Below are positions 11,541 to 23,864 of a stretch of DNA of 64,000 bases, piece by piece (position 1 is the stretch's first letter; every line of letters starts with the position of its first letter). Position numbers and translations under genes: made by a program. The notes under the pieces were generated by a model. The model was not told the origin of the DNA and did not search any database. It saw only the letters and a program-made list of their open reading frames with translations. The stretch is taken from positions 13,704,501-13,768,500 of the forward strand of contig OZ020517.1 of assembly GCA_963971425.1 (NCBI GenBank), in the 5' to 3' direction. This DNA is from Bryoerythrophyllum caledonicum (taxonomy: Eukaryota > Streptophyta > Bryopsida > Pottiales > Pottiaceae).

Positions 11541-11660
11541 ATGTGGGATCCGGGCCGTGTAGGATCCGGGCCATGTAGGATCCGGGCCATGTAGGATCCG
11601 GGCCATGTAGGATCCGGGCCATGTAGGATCCGGGCCATGTAGGATCCGGGCCATGTAAAG
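11541..11660. repeat. 16-bp minisatellite GGATCCGGGCCATGTA
   Basis: About seven head-to-tail copies, with one early copy carrying GCCGTG in place of GCCATG. Because 48 bp equals three units, the repeat reads open as a 16-residue peptide repeat on the minus strand. That is a by-product of the period. Confidence 0.95.
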
Positions 11661-12206
11661 CACTTGGGTGGGGCGGTTGGTGTAATTAACGCTTCCCCCT
11701 TGTGATCTAAACCTTTCTCTCCTTTCTTTGATGTATCTATTGTATATTTGACATTGTACAGATCGTGGCTTATTGTTAGTCGTTGTAGTTCTCGGTGATT
11801 CTCTGTGGGAACGATTACCTTAAGGGTATCTTTGTGTTAAGATGTGAATACTTGGCAACGCGTACTACGACAATGTGAAGTAGACAAGTAAAAATGAAAT
11901 TTGCACTCTTTGTTTTGTAGATCTAGAGGAGAGTGGAATCCAAACAATTATTTTGTGCTTGAGCAAGTCAAAACATGTGAAAATGACGATATGATGCAGA
12001 GTCGCACCAAGCGCACCCGTCGTCGAAGATCATCTAGTAGCTATGCGCGTCTAATTCATCCACTTTCCAATGCATTTGGTCCGAGAATGTCACTCATCAT
12101 AAGCACTTGTATCAAATCCTCTTTCCCTCGCTCCTCACAAGATTGCCTAAAAATGTTGGTCCCTTGCAAATGATGGAAGAAAGTAATGGTCAATGACAAA
12201 TAACTA

Positions 12207-12568
12207 ATGACTCAAACACGCCCATCATCTTTATGGATACAACATATAAGACTCAAGAGTACCCGTAGTATTATTCCGTATGCCGACAAGACTTGTTCTA
12301 GAAAGGGGTTACACTTTGAGTTGATTTGCGTTAATTTTGATAGTTTTGAGATTACACGCGTCAAGTATCTAGCTCCAAAGTACAATGGGAACATGATGTT
12401 TGAACTGCCTTCACTTCCAGAAGGCATTCCAACTTAGTTTGGAGGCAGGCTGGATGGATGAGTAAACAATACGGTGGTCACACATGGTGCAAGACAATGA
12501 CTACAAACAATATGAACAACTTTGGTCTCACACACCGTAAGTCAATATGTACTAGAGGACGCGTCTTG
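12207..12568 (+). pseudogene. MULE transposase, N-terminal fragment
   Basis: KYNGNMMFELPSLPEGI and, in a second frame, MSKQYGGHTWCKTMTTNN align with EFNGDVIFELPPAGI and MDKRYDGHV...TKTITTNI of the minus-strand MULE at 13.6-17.3 kb. A frameshift separates the two parts. The match stops where a GTATGTGAGCGG repeat begins (about 12568). The next part of the protein appears at 37.35 kb on the same strand, so a large insertion is inferred. Confidence 0.6.
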
Positions 12569-12593
12569 TATGTGAGCGGTGAGCAGAGAGCAA
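12559..12593 (+). repeat. Heptamer-type terminal repeat, left end of the 24.8-kb element
   Basis: GTATGTGAGCGGTGAGCAG (starting at 12568) is inverted relative to CCGCTCACATAC ending near 37352. The exact element boundary is uncertain by about 10 bp, and no target-site duplication could be recognised. Confidence 0.55.
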
Positions 12594-12599
12594 AAAAAT

Positions 12600-13360
12600 T
12601 TCCCTCGGGGAGCAGAAAATATTCGAAAATTATTCGAAAATTTGAATAATCAGAGCATATTTATTTTATTTTTTAGCATTTTTTTGAATTATTACTAAAA
12701 TAAGAAATTTTAGTGACCTAAACCCGTGGATCAATTTATCCAGGGATTGCTCAAGTTCCTATTACTTCCTCCCAAATGCCATTAATGTTTTTTCTTTAAG
12801 ATTTACGTGATAAGTACTTTAGCCCAAATTTCCCGTAAAGTTTGCTTATCTTTCCTTAAAAGATTTTCTTTGAAGATATTACAAGGCCATTGACACTGGC
12901 CACTCAAGAGATGAGAAACACTAGTGAAGATGAGATTGTGTCCTTTGAAGATGTCTACATACCATTAGAAGTGCTAAAAGAATTGCTAAATGAAATTAAT
13001 AGGGAAGATAAAGATTTTGAAGCCGCAACAAAGGGGACGCCTTTGGAAGGGAATTGCACTTTCGACAATAAAGAAAGATCAGAAGTACAGTACAATTTGG
13101 GGATGCAGCCTTGCGTAAAGAAGAGTCAATTACAATATAAGTACAATGTGAATACCATACTTAACTAAGAGGCCTAAAATTGAAGTACTGAAATCAAAAC
13201 TTGAGAAAAGGAGTTCATACTTGTTGATGAAAATAGAAACATATACTAAAATAAATAGCAATAGTGGCTCTGGACTGGTGACGATTTAGGAAAAATAGGG
13301 TCAAATATCCTCTTGATTCCAATAGGAAAAACGTCTAAAGACATTAATGGACATTGAGGA
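12600..13360. other. AT-rich stretch inside the element's left end
   Basis: AT-rich DNA. A 92-codon frame (12890-13168) is acidic and without recognisable features. It is not called as a gene. Confidence 0.3.
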
Positions 13361-13367
13361 CTACAAG

Positions 13368-13552
13368 CTGGAGTACCCTCTCGGAAACGAGAGGATACGT
13401 GTGAGAATATAGTAAGTACTCTATGAGCTACATCTTTGAAAAAGAGAGTACATTGCTGAAAATAATTCGCAAGGCAGAACAAATAGTACGTACACAAATA
13501 ATGGGTAGTGAATATGGTAGAGTACCCTCTCAGAAACGAGAGGGGACGCAAA
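13368..13552. repeat. Two CTCTCGGAAACGAGAG-type hairpins
   Basis: GTACCCTCTCGGAAACGAGA (about 13371) and GTACCCTCTCAGAAACGAGA (about 13523) lie about 152 bp apart. They share the core of the large arrays at 23.9-25.1 and 33.1-33.9 kb. Confidence 0.8.
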
Positions 13553-13582
13553 CAACATTACGGGATAGGAATTGACACTGCA

Positions 13583-16500
13583 TTAAGTTCTAGGGTGTGC
13601 CAGTACGTCACTTTCTAGAACTAATTTCACCTCGTTGAAGCTAAAGGACGGCGCATGAATGAATCTGTGAATATCATATTGGAATTTACAAATTCTCAAG
13701 AAGATGAAGTAGATGTGCTTACAATACGAGAAGAGGTTCTGTCCACGGAATTCCCATATGGTCTTCACGAAGGCTTCACACGTATAGTAAGAAAAAGAGC
13801 TCACAGTGATTGTGTATGTCCTCTCATCAGGAGGAATACCCGAGTCGAGGGAGATAATGCACCCAAATCCAGGATGAGGAACCATACGGACAAAACGGAT
13901 ACAGGCTATGATAGACGCGGCAGATCCCATTGATCGCCTTTGATTTGTATTGGGCTTTGCAGAAGAGCGCTTCACAAGCTTCCCGTTCCTCTTCGCTGGG
14001 TACTTATCAGGATATTGGGGCACGGGAACACTGGCAAGGTCTAATGGTGGTCTAGCGGTTGAAAAAAGGCGCCTCAAAGAAACCTGTTGCTTCTGTGGAA
14101 GTTGAAATCCACCAAGTTGTAAATCTTCAATCTCGTTCCGAGTGAGATTAGTGCCCGACATTACCGGCCAAACATCTGGAATTGGAGGCATGCCTAGCTC
14201 CGTTGAGTATCGATGAACCCATGGACGTCTTAAACCTTTCACGCACCGGTCGATGTCGTCGTTACAGAAGTAAAAATCGGTTGGGTCGTTAGATATCTTC
14301 TGTCTGCATTGATAAGTACCATTGTAAGTGGCGCAGCAGTAGCCTTTCCTCCTCTTACAATCTTCTCCTTGCATCTTCTGGTTTTGGTGTGATTAGCCCA
14401 ACACTTCTTAGTCGAGTTAGAAGGCAATCGAGCAATATGCCACTCAGTTGGGATGGCAAAAGTTTTGTGTACACTAGTCACAGGACGAATACCAACCCTA
14501 CATCCCAAAGACGCACTTGAAATTGGGGGCGCCGGTTGTGCAGGTGGGATCTCGACAATTGGAATGTCATCATCTTCATCAATAACTGGCAGAGAATTTG
14601 AAGAAGAACCAAGCCGCCTAGAAGAGTAGCGTGGATGAGAAAATTTTACCCTGTCCGGACGGTGTGACTCTTCATCGGCGCCGAGAGGTAAGTTGGCCTT
14701 GCGCTTGTGTGTATTGAATACCTCTGCGCCTTGCATATACGAATCACGCGTACAAAATTCATCCGCCCCCGGCATCATCATCATGGGATCACCAAGAACG
14801 CGTGGATCACCTGTCTTTCTAGCTCTACGTTCAGCCGCTCGGAGTTTCAATTCTTCTTTAGTTGGACATGTCCCGCCAGCGTCACCCTTTAGAAATTGGT
14901 AATAGTGAACAACTTGGAGGAAAGCACGAACGTAGTCATCCATTGTCGCGACGTACAAATCTCCGCCGTTATTCCTTGAGGCTTGCTTCCACTTATTGTG
15001 AATGGATTCAGCGAGATTGCAAGAGGGCATCTCAGCAAGCTCATCCTCAGACATACTCTACAATAGAGCAAGAAAAATTAGTACGATGTCTCTCAGTAAA
15101 ACGATTTAGATGGAAGAAGTTGGAGGGCAATACCTGCGTCATGAATCCACCCCACTGCCGGTAACGAAAGTGCCAAAAAGCTAACCAAAGGTCAAGATGT
15201 TGGAACCCGGACTCGGAAACAGCTCCAGAGGATGCCCACCATGCTCGAATACTGTGATATAACTTCTCAGCCTCGTCCATTGTACACGCCATCTTGTATT
15301 GGTGACATAGTGCCTTGTGTTGATCACATAATGGTCCCTAAATAATGTATTTGTCACTGTGCTTAACCATCGATTGGGCCCAATGAAATAGGCAGGTTTG
15401 CTCCCTGTCTATCATCGGTTCGTCCTTATGTCCGCTACCGTACAAAACCCGTACGGCATTCCAGTTAGCCTGAGCACTGTCGGCCATGAAACCTTTAAAT
15501 TGAGGTGAAGCTAAACCATGTCGAGACATTACAGCATTATGGTTCTTCCAGAATATCATTTAAGCTTCGGCATCTTCGGACTGCATGTCGCAGCAAGCAA
15601 TGCTCATAACCAGATAGTAGGTAGCATCATACACGTGACACGCCATGGTGGTCCACTGTTTCACGCGTTTAACATGGTCAAACATCAACCACGAATTCTC
15701 CAGATCACCACCAGGCTGCATACGCTTCACTAAATCAACACCCGAACCAGGTCCTACTTCATACATTTTGAAGACGAAAACCTTCTCAGATTCTTCACTT
15801 TGACCAGGGAACATATTTTTCTGAACAAAGGCCCAGCTACTGACTCCCCTAAGTCTGGTAATGCTGTCTAATACGCCGTACCGCTTCAAATATCGAAAGG
15901 AGACAACCTTATTTCGGATGCTAGGTGATCCCATATCCTTGCACTTATCAAGCATCGTAACTAATTCTTCAAAACTTAGAATTCGCTCAGGGTCGTCCTC
16001 TTCTCGCAATAAAAATTCCCCCACAAGATCTTTGCTTGCTTTCAAAACAATGGAACTTTTGGTCGCAAGAGGAGTTCTCTGTATCTGCTCACCAATTAAT
16101 GAATTGATGCACTCCTTAACCTCTCTGTAATCTCCAGTTTTAACCGGATGGTTGTGTGTCCCGAGGTGAATACATGCACGGGTGATATTGTGCTTACTCG
16201 ACACATAGTAAACTATAGCAGGACACGGCGCAAGACACGAAGGGGGCTTGCGGCAAATTTTACAAACCAGTGTTGAGCCCGAAGGTGGTACCTGACCCGG
16301 AGCAAAAGGATGTTGCGTAATGTCTTCGAACTCCGTTTCATTAAATGGCGCCGTCCGATGGTTTCGGCGGAGATACTCCCAATCCTCGTTACTGCAACAA
16401 AGATGTCCAACGCACTTGGAAGTCTTGAAGTTGAGGCCATCGTCGTTGGTGATATTTGTGGTGATAGTCTTCGTCTAAACGTGCCCGTCGTATCTTTTGT

Positions 16501-17306
16501 CCATGCCATGCATGTTCTTCGCCTGAGTAGACGCTGATGAAATGCCTGCAGGGGGTAATTCAAAAATAACATCACCATTGAATTCGTGAGGAAGGTATGG
16601 AACTTGCTCACAGCGGATCTTGTTATAGTCTAATTGTTTCAAGGGATTCTTACTACCTGGTCGAGTTCGCAACTCTCTCAGGCAAGAAATAACACTCATA
16701 ACAGTCGAGTCTGTGGTACGCTTAGCAGGACAAGACATCGGCGTACGAGATACTGGGACGCAAGACGAGGGGGTGTTAGACGAAGGATCGTACGACACAG
16801 GAGTAGTATTCCAGGGAGGGCATGACATAGGGGTATCGGTCTTGATCGGACAATTCCTCGAAGAAGGGGACTTGTTATCTGATGACAACAAAATTACGCT
16901 CTCCCTCCCAGGTTCAATCTTAACTCTTACTCTAGGTGGAGGTGGGGTGTGCATCTTAGACGACGATGACCTGGGAGGCGTAGGAACGTAAGAACTTGTA
17001 GGAACCTTAGATTGCTCAAGACCATAGACTCTATAGTGTCCTGGTCTGAGCTTCCACAATTTTTGCGACCCCTTGACCACAACAGACTGCATAGCTATAG
17101 TATGAACAAGCTCCAAAGATACGTCGTCATAAACCTCTTCCTTGACGTTGATACTGTCCAGCAGAAGTGAAAATCTCAAACTTAACATGAATGGAGTCAC
17201 GGAAGCAAGCCCATCGTTATCTACATGAATATTGAGCGGTACGCCACTATCACTAGTCCGAAGAGAAACAAAGACAGGAGAAGGTGCACCGGAAGAGGAT
17301 GCCATT
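13583..17306 (-). pseudogene. Mutator-like (MULE-type) transposase, broken
   Basis: The reading starts at ATG 17304-17306 (MASSSGAPSP) and runs through a Ser/Pro-rich N-terminus, a Cys-rich segment (CKICRKPPSCLAPC, then CIHLGTHNHPV), a DDE-type core (VYDATYY; FMADSAQANWNAV; TCLFHWAQ), a second exon with NLAESIHNKWKQ and a C-terminal SWIM-like Cys/His cluster (YYTCEAF...YCKH). Intron 15058-15133 (76 bp) is conserved in the copy at 39.5-41.7 kb. Lesions: TAG 16475-16477, TAA 15560-15562, TAG 15338-15340 and a frameshift near 14328-14334. The role would be cut-and-paste transposition; this copy cannot encode a full enzyme. It could be the former transposase of the surrounding element. Confidence 0.8.
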
Positions 17307-17399
17307 GCAAAAGATGGCGACTGTGATGGATGCAAGTGAGTGTGGGTCGTATTAATCCTGCTGGAGCGAATGCGAGCACTCACCAGAGGTTGGTGCAAG

Positions 17400-18770
17400 G
17401 GCCTATCAAGCTTAATTCAAGAGGTAGTGAGTAGGGAGGACGGCGCATGAATGATAGATTAGCAGGAGTTAGAAATAATGTTGCGAGGGAGTCTATTACT
17501 GTACGTAGCTTCTAAAGATACTTGAGAAGCTAGGAGCAACGGCGATCAATTTATAGAACCGGAAGTATAGTTTTGGAATTAGCAGATGTCGTGATTAGTA
17601 AATAGAGTATAGCAACGAAGCATGGCCTATATAGTCATCGATTCGAATTGTTTATTAAAAGTGGTGGGTGAAAGTTGTCTACAAGTGTCGGATAATTCAA
17701 ACATCACCACAGAATAGAGTACTTATATTGGACGCCGCCGTCCTGACGTAAATATAATGATCCCAGTGTATAGAGCGTGGTGCTTTTGAAAGCGGGAAAG
17801 TTCTATTGGGCACACGATATGTCCACACGAAGCAAGTAGATAGGCAGTAAATCGCAAGCCCAGAGTTTGGAAGTCTACAATATTTAGCGTATGCTAGGAA
17901 CGAGTTGAGTAGGAAAACCCACTTAGATCAGATTCCAAAGAGGAAGAAACGGGCGGCCCAATTCTCAACCTCGAAACAACTGAAGGCGTGACAGGAGTCG
18001 CGAATGCGGAGGTACGCGGGCATAGAGGGTACAGCTAGAATATTAGGTCCGGAGTTCGCGAAGCTAGACGTAGTGACAACGTCGAGGCGAAGAAGGAAAG
18101 CAGCGGCTGACAAGGAGCAAGAGGTTCAAGTATCGATGGACGATGCGCGTGTTTCAGAAACGCAGGTGCACGCTTGTTTTGTAGCGAGGAAGGGTGATAG
18201 AAAATGTATCTTCTGGAAGGGTCATAGGTGTCCCGTGAGTCTTACTTAGACGTTGTTTATCGGAAAAAAGAATGATGGATGATAGTGCTTTTTAATGTCG
18301 ATCTCGTGGCAGAATTTGATGATTGCAAGAGTCCTCTGGATGGGCAGAGGGAATTCGACCTTGACGGCTTAAGTATAGGACAATTATGATGTTAATGGAA
18401 TACAATATTGATGCAATTGGTAATGTGTAATATGATGGTAAGGTGAGGAAGAGGTTGAATATGATAAATGATAAGTTGGGTGGCGGCCAAAAATGATGTT
18501 GAAGTGATAAGGTACGATGATTGCTTGACTTGTAAGCGAAGTCGAAATGATGAGTATTTTACATGTGTACTCGATATTGACGGCTTAAGTTGCGGCCGAT
18601 GCTGACGGCTCTCCCATGTTATGTCAAATCAAGGCCCTAAGAAATGACGATTGTGAATAAGATGGCTTGTAAACATAATAATTGGGTTGTTGATGGAAGG
18701 GTAGTGGTCTTAATGAGTTCTTGAAATGGACGGGTTAGGTAGAGGCAGAGGTTGACCGCTCACCCCGACC
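17400..18770. other. Region between MULE and gene B
   Basis: Mostly unassigned. A 17-bp stretch GGACGGCGCATGAATGA at 17438 repeats in the same orientation inside the MULE 3' coding end (13646). Confidence 0.35.
18004..18249 (+). CDS. Hypothetical ORF, basic and short
   Basis: An 81-codon frame encoding MRRYAGIEGTARILGPEFAK, then SRRRRKAAADKEQEV and a Cys-containing tail. Upstream in the same frame, before a single TGA, lies PKRKKRAAQF. No family recognised and no splice signals convincing enough to extend it. It may be a decayed exon. Confidence 0.2.
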   Translation: MRRYAGIEGTARILGPEFAKLDVVTTSRRRRKAAADKEQEVQVSMDDARVSETQVHACFVARKGDRKCIFWKGHRCPVSLT

Positions 18771-18775
18771 AAGCC

Positions 18776-18783
18776 TATAAGTA
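18776..18783 (+). promoter_or_regulatory. TATA box of gene B
   Basis: TATAAGTA about 107 bp upstream of the inferred ATG at 18890, a normal distance for a TATA promoter with a short 5' UTR. Confidence 0.5.
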
Positions 18784-20924
18784 GAGAAACCTCCTTTGTT
18801 CATCTTCTTTCATTTGTGCAACCTTAGGAGTCTTAGGTTTTGTAGTCGAAAGTTTTGGTTTGCAAGTTTAAGCGTTCTAGTGCAGAGCGATGTCGAGAAA
18901 TTCTGCGTTTGATAGGGCTCCGGAGCGTTCTATGCAGGTAATTGTAGGCAAGCTTAGGTTACGGAATGCTTTGGGTTTCGAGTGAAGTGAGAGTCAAGGT
19001 ATGGCGAGGTGTATTGGAGAATAGTTTTGTGAAGGAAGTACGATATATAGCTAACACCGGAATCGATGGAATCGCAGGTGGATGAAGAGGAAGCTCCCGG
19101 CGATCCGGTTTTGCGCATGGCTCGAGGCCACAAGAACGTGACTGTCGGTGGAGAGGATGCACGTGAAGTCGGTGTGGAGCTCACGAGCGATGGTGGAGGC
19201 GAGGGTTTGGCGATGGCCATGGCCGACGTTGAAGAAGTCCGAGACAGAGGCGAAGGAGACGAGGCGGGACGTGGAGGCGATAACGAATTCAAGGAAGACG
19301 TTTTAAACACGGTGACCGAAAGTGGCGGAGAGGAAGAGCAGGAGCCCGACAAAGGACTTGATGATTTAGATAAAGGCGACATTGAAGAGAGCGACGAAGA
19401 TGACATCGACAGGATTGAAGAGGAGGCGGAGAGCGAGGAAAGAGCTGGTAGTGAAGCGGGGGCGGAGAGCAATGCAGCCGCTGTCGGCGAGGCCCTTGTC
19501 GGGCTGGGCTTGTCAGACTCAAGTAAGGACAGCGAAGCCGAGAGAGGGTCGACGAGGAAGGGCAAACGCAAGAGCAAGAAAAGGGAGAAGAAGGAGGCTA
19601 CACTAGACCTTGACGATGACCTCGGCCAGGATCCGGATGCGTCCATTGATGAAGTGACGGAGCGAATTGGCATCGTTTATCACCCTGATGCATTTGCGGC
19701 GATCAATCTAATGCGGCGTCTCCCGATGGGTAAATTCTCACATATTCAAATTCCCTTGTGCCGCATGATACTAATGCAGGAACTTTGAAAAGTGCACAAA
19801 ATCGAGAAGCAGAAGATGATGGCTGGGTTTGCTCATGGTTATCGAGATGGCGACACTTCTTTCTACCTAGCGGTGACTGGCAAGGAGGGAATGGAGCGGC
19901 TTGTTGATGTAGCGATTTTGAATTCTTGGTCCTCAGGCTGGAAAACCATGAACGACGAATTTGAATCCGAGTTGGCTGACGACGATGACCTAAAGCATCT
20001 GAGTGGAAAGGTGTTGTACATCTACGATGGCAACCACCGGTACGAGGCGTGGAAAGAGTACATTGACACGAAGAAAGCAGGTGACACAGAATTTGTCAAG
20101 AAGAACGGGAGGCCGTTGTGCATAATACTTGACATTACACCGAATGGGTATCCACGAATACTTTCCGCGATGCACGCCCTCAACAAGTAAGTCTCTTTCT
20201 AAAGTTGAAAGGTTTGCAAGCTTATTTGGTTTTGCAGCTGATGTCCGCTGTTTTGTTACGGCAAACGAGACAAATCATGTCGTTACGAATGTCATGCATC
20301 AACTTGACCGGGTGCATTTATACGGCACTCGACCACTAGAGTATTACAAGAACTTAATTCCGCCCCATCGCTATGATATATGCGTGAAGAAGCCAAGCAC
20401 TACGTGGTACCCGATTCCCGCTTCTCAGATGGTCAAAGTCCTATTCCAAGTAATCCTCGTTCCTCACATCCTTGGATCAATTAAATTTCCAATGCGAGCT
20501 CTTACTTGGTTATTGCGGTGATGCAGGATGAGTTACACGAAACCGCTGTAAAAGAGCGACTCGCGTATCTGGCTGAAACTCCACAGGACGAACAGATAGG
20601 ACGAGGAATACAAGAGTATATGGAGGGCCAGATCCGTCTCAAGCGTGATAAACTGACGAAGAGGTTTGGCAAGCTTGCCGAAGTGGCAAACCCAGCTAAC
20701 GGGGATAGCTTTCTTAACGAGGTAACCAAACAAGCCACCGTTAATCTTCTATGAATGTTTATAAATTCAAAATAGTTATATGAATCCACAGAGGATTTGG
20801 GAATGACTAGGACCGATAGAACAATATTAGGCTGCTAATGAGACTACTAGGCTTCATATACAAAAACTAGGAAGTGTAATACGAGGAATGAACAGGTCCC
20901 AAAAAGTACCCACTCCCGATTCCG

Positions 20925-21005
20925 AGAGTGTACCCGGCGTAGCCTGGGTACCACTCAGCATATCCTTTCATTACGAGAGGGTATGCTGAGTGGTACCTGT
21001 GAGCC
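20925..21005. repeat. Isolated unit of the CGAGAGGGTA palindrome family
   Basis: GGTACCACTCAGCATATCC and its reverse complement flank TTTCATTACGAGAGGG. It is nearly identical to the last unit of the array near 25.04 kb. Confidence 0.75.
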
Positions 21006-21889
21006 AAATAAACCGCCCCCTAATGGGGTGGCTTATCTTGAACACAAGATCCTACATATGGGATGCAGCCCCTTGTGCAAACATACTTAACCATTCATAC
21101 AAGCATGATGACCCAAGGCGTGGTCACTTAAGAGGGTTCATTAATAATTAGTGATGTGATGGCTGAATTCAGCCTTAGGTTGAATCCAACCTTTAGACAA
21201 GCGTAAATTCCGCCTCACAGCTCCGTTTCCAATGTTTTAAAGCTCCATTAGGTTCAATTTCGCCTTGTGAACTTGATTAGCACCTTAACCACCAATTCCA
21301 GGCCCAAGTGCGACCCTGACAGCAGCAACCAGCAGACAGGCTCCTCTTTTTATGTTAAAAGTTTAATTCTTCATTATCTTCGTGATTATGACTCCGTTTT
21401 TTACGTTTGTTTTTTGTATTCTTATTAGTTTTTCTTGCTTAACACGATGGCAGCCTTCAATTAACAGGTTGACTCAATCCGGGACTCACAGCCAACGACT
21501 AGCAGTGCACACTTAACATACATGTTTATTCAAAATCGTGCACCACAATTCACGTGTATACCACATGCATTCACACAAGTGGCCCTACTCAAACACTATA
21601 CCATGCATGAGCCTCCAGCTGCCTTCACTTACTATTGTAGATTAAACCGATTGTTTGGTTGAGTTGATAGCAAACCCTAATCCTAGTGAAAATTTGGCAG
21701 CGCTTCCGCGTGATTTTTTGTAACTAGAAAATTTAGGGTTCCTTCTCCACATGCAATCAAGAAGATAATGAATCAATTGGGAGAGGAAGAAGGCTCCCTG
21801 ATCTAGCTCAATTCACCCTCTGCCGTGTTCGTGGTCGTTCTTGTGCAGTGGTCGTCCTCCTCTTCTTGGTGCTCTTCACTCCACAGCCC

Positions 21890-22915
21890 GTATCTTGGTC
21901 GTCACAACTCCGATTTGTACGTTCTTGATCTTGTTGGAAAGCCAACGCTCTAATCTATCTAGTCCTAAAATCTTAGCTTGATCGAACAAGAACTCTGCGA
22001 CAAACAAGGGGAAATCGGAGGCGGCCAAGTGAGATCCGTCGCCGCTCCTCCAGCTGGTCGTCCTCGCTCCGCAGCTTGTATCTTTGTTGTCAGAGCTCCG
22101 ATCCGTACGTTCTTGATTTTGTTGGAAAGCCAACGCTCTAATCTATTTAGTCCTAAAATCTTAGCTCGATCGAACAAGAACTCTGCGACTGACAAGGGAA
22201 AATCTGAGGAGGCCAAGTGAGATCCGCCGCCGCTCCTCCAGCTGGTCGTCCTTGCTCCGCAGCTTGTATCTTCGTTGTCACAGCTCTGATCCGTACGTTC
22301 TTGATTTTGTTGGAAAGCCAACGCTCTAATCTATCTAGTCCTAATATCTTAGCTTGATTAGACAAGAACTCCGCAACTGACAAGGGAAAACCTGAGGCCG
22401 TATGAGATCCGCCACCGATCCTCCAGCTGGTTGTCCTCGCTCCGCCGCCCGTATCTTCGTCGTCACAGCTCTAATCCGTACGTTCTTGATCTTGTTGGAA
22501 AGCCAACGCTCTAATCTATCTAGTCCTAAAATCTTAGCTTGATTGGACAAGAACTGCGCTACTGATGAGGGAAAACCTGAGGCCGTATGAGATCCGCCAC
22601 CGATCCTCCAGCTGGTCGTCCTCGCTCCGCCGCCCGTATCATCGTCATCACAGCTTCAATCCATACGTTCTTGATCTTGTTGAAAAGCCAACGCTCTAAT
22701 CTATCTAGTCCTAAAATCTTAGCTTGATTGGATAAGAACTCCGCTACTGACAAGGGAAAATCTGAGGCCGTATGAGATCCGCCACCGATCCTCCAGCTGG
22801 TCGTCCTCGCTCCGCCGCCCGTATCTTCGTCGTCACAGCTCCAATCCGTACGTTCTTGATCTTGTTGGAAAGCCAACGCTCTAATCCATCTACTCTCCAA
22901 TTTTCGTAACGATTG
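21890..22915. repeat. 185-188-bp satellite, six units
   Basis: GTTCTTGATYTTGTTG begins at 21921, 22109, 22297, 22482, 22667 and 22852, giving periods of 188, 188, 185, 185 and 185. A 3-bp indel separates the first and later units. Open frames across it come from the repeat itself. Confidence 0.95.
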
Positions 22916-22949
22916 AATCACATTCCAGTCCACAGGAGGGGGAAATCTG

Positions 22950-23864
22950 GAACCCTACCTCTCTCTCACTTCCACACACCTCTCTCGGTTTTCTAGCTCC
23001 TACCACACACCTCTCTAACTCCTACCTCCCACACTTCGAATGAGCGCCCTCCAAGGAGGTAATCCCAAGGCCCTTGCTCCTTTCTTTGTTCCCAAGGTCG
23101 TTCCCTTCGTCGTTCACAGCCGCCATTTTGGGTGGGCACATTAATGGTCACACTAAACAACTAGTAACTAAAAAGCTAATAAATCACTAGCCACCCTTGC
23201 ATTTAACACAAGTGGGTGTCCCACTAACCAAGGAATATCTAAATCTAAACTTTGACTCCATGCCACATGTGTGTGCATGATCTCAATAAGTGAGCTATTA
23301 GCTAATTTTCAAAGGTGCAAAAATCTAATTTAACCTACCTAAATTGAATTCCCCTTGCTTGGGGGAATTCCTAATTTACTTAGTGATTGGTGACGGTTTT
23401 TTTCCACTTCTTTTTGGACCCTTTTGACTATTTTTTTAAAGGCTTTTAACGCCCCATTCTTTTTTCTTTTCTCCTCACCATCCTCCTTCTTCTTCTCCCA
23501 TTTTTTTGGTTTCGTGATTTCTTCATCGTGACCGAATACGGTCTACAACTCGATAGGAGGTAAATTCTTCTCCACCACTACTCATTTTAATTCTTTTCTA
23601 ATTTTCTTTTGTCTTTTTTCCCTTCTCTCTTTGCTTTTCTTTTCTGGTTTATTCCCTTTTTTTTTTCTTCCTTTTTGGCTAACTACATAAATTCCGCGAT
23701 TGCCCATAAATGGCTCCTCTTTTAGTGAGGGGAAAGGCCACTTGGTCATTTTAATCAAAAAACCACGAGCTAGTCCATGGAATAACCCATTTTCACCACT
23801 CATTAGCCTTAATGGACCCGACGTGAGGTCCATGTATCACCGTGAGCCATTTTTGCGGCTCACA
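22950..23864 (-). repeat. LTR-like block starting TGTGAGCC
   Basis: Reading the minus strand from 23864, TGTGAGCCGCAAAAATGG and GGCTCACGGTG match TGTGAGCCCCAAAACCGG and GGCTCACGGTG at 59728, followed in both by purine-rich GAAAAGAAAAG tracts and AAAAGCCTT. This suggests one LTR or solo-LTR family. The far ends were not found. Confidence 0.35.

Larger units (their letters stand above)
10180..11900. other. Repeat-rich region, possible LTR-type sequence
   Basis: No gene found. A TATAAGAG box near 10395 precedes GGAGTCTCGTGGCCTC. The tail GTGGGAACGATTACCTTAAG (about 11807) followed by ACTTGGCAACGCG resembles sequence near the 5' end of plant Ty3-type elements. LTR boundaries were not found, so this is tentative. 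Confidence 0.25.

Noticed and set aside
11390-11663. Minus-strand frames with a 16-residue repeat (ARILHGPDPTWPGSYM)
   Set aside because: Produced by a 16-bp minisatellite read through three frames. There is no start context or flanking coding sequence.
19066-19788. Gene B starting at ATG 19066 (MESQVDEEE)
   Set aside because: ATG 18890 with a TATA box, a clean donor after CAG and an acceptor at 19077 gives a better start. The 19066 ATG lies inside the inferred intron end.
21876-22933. Repeated minus-strand frames encoding RLERWLSNKIKN units
   Set aside because: They follow the 185-188-bp satellite and lack any independent coding evidence.
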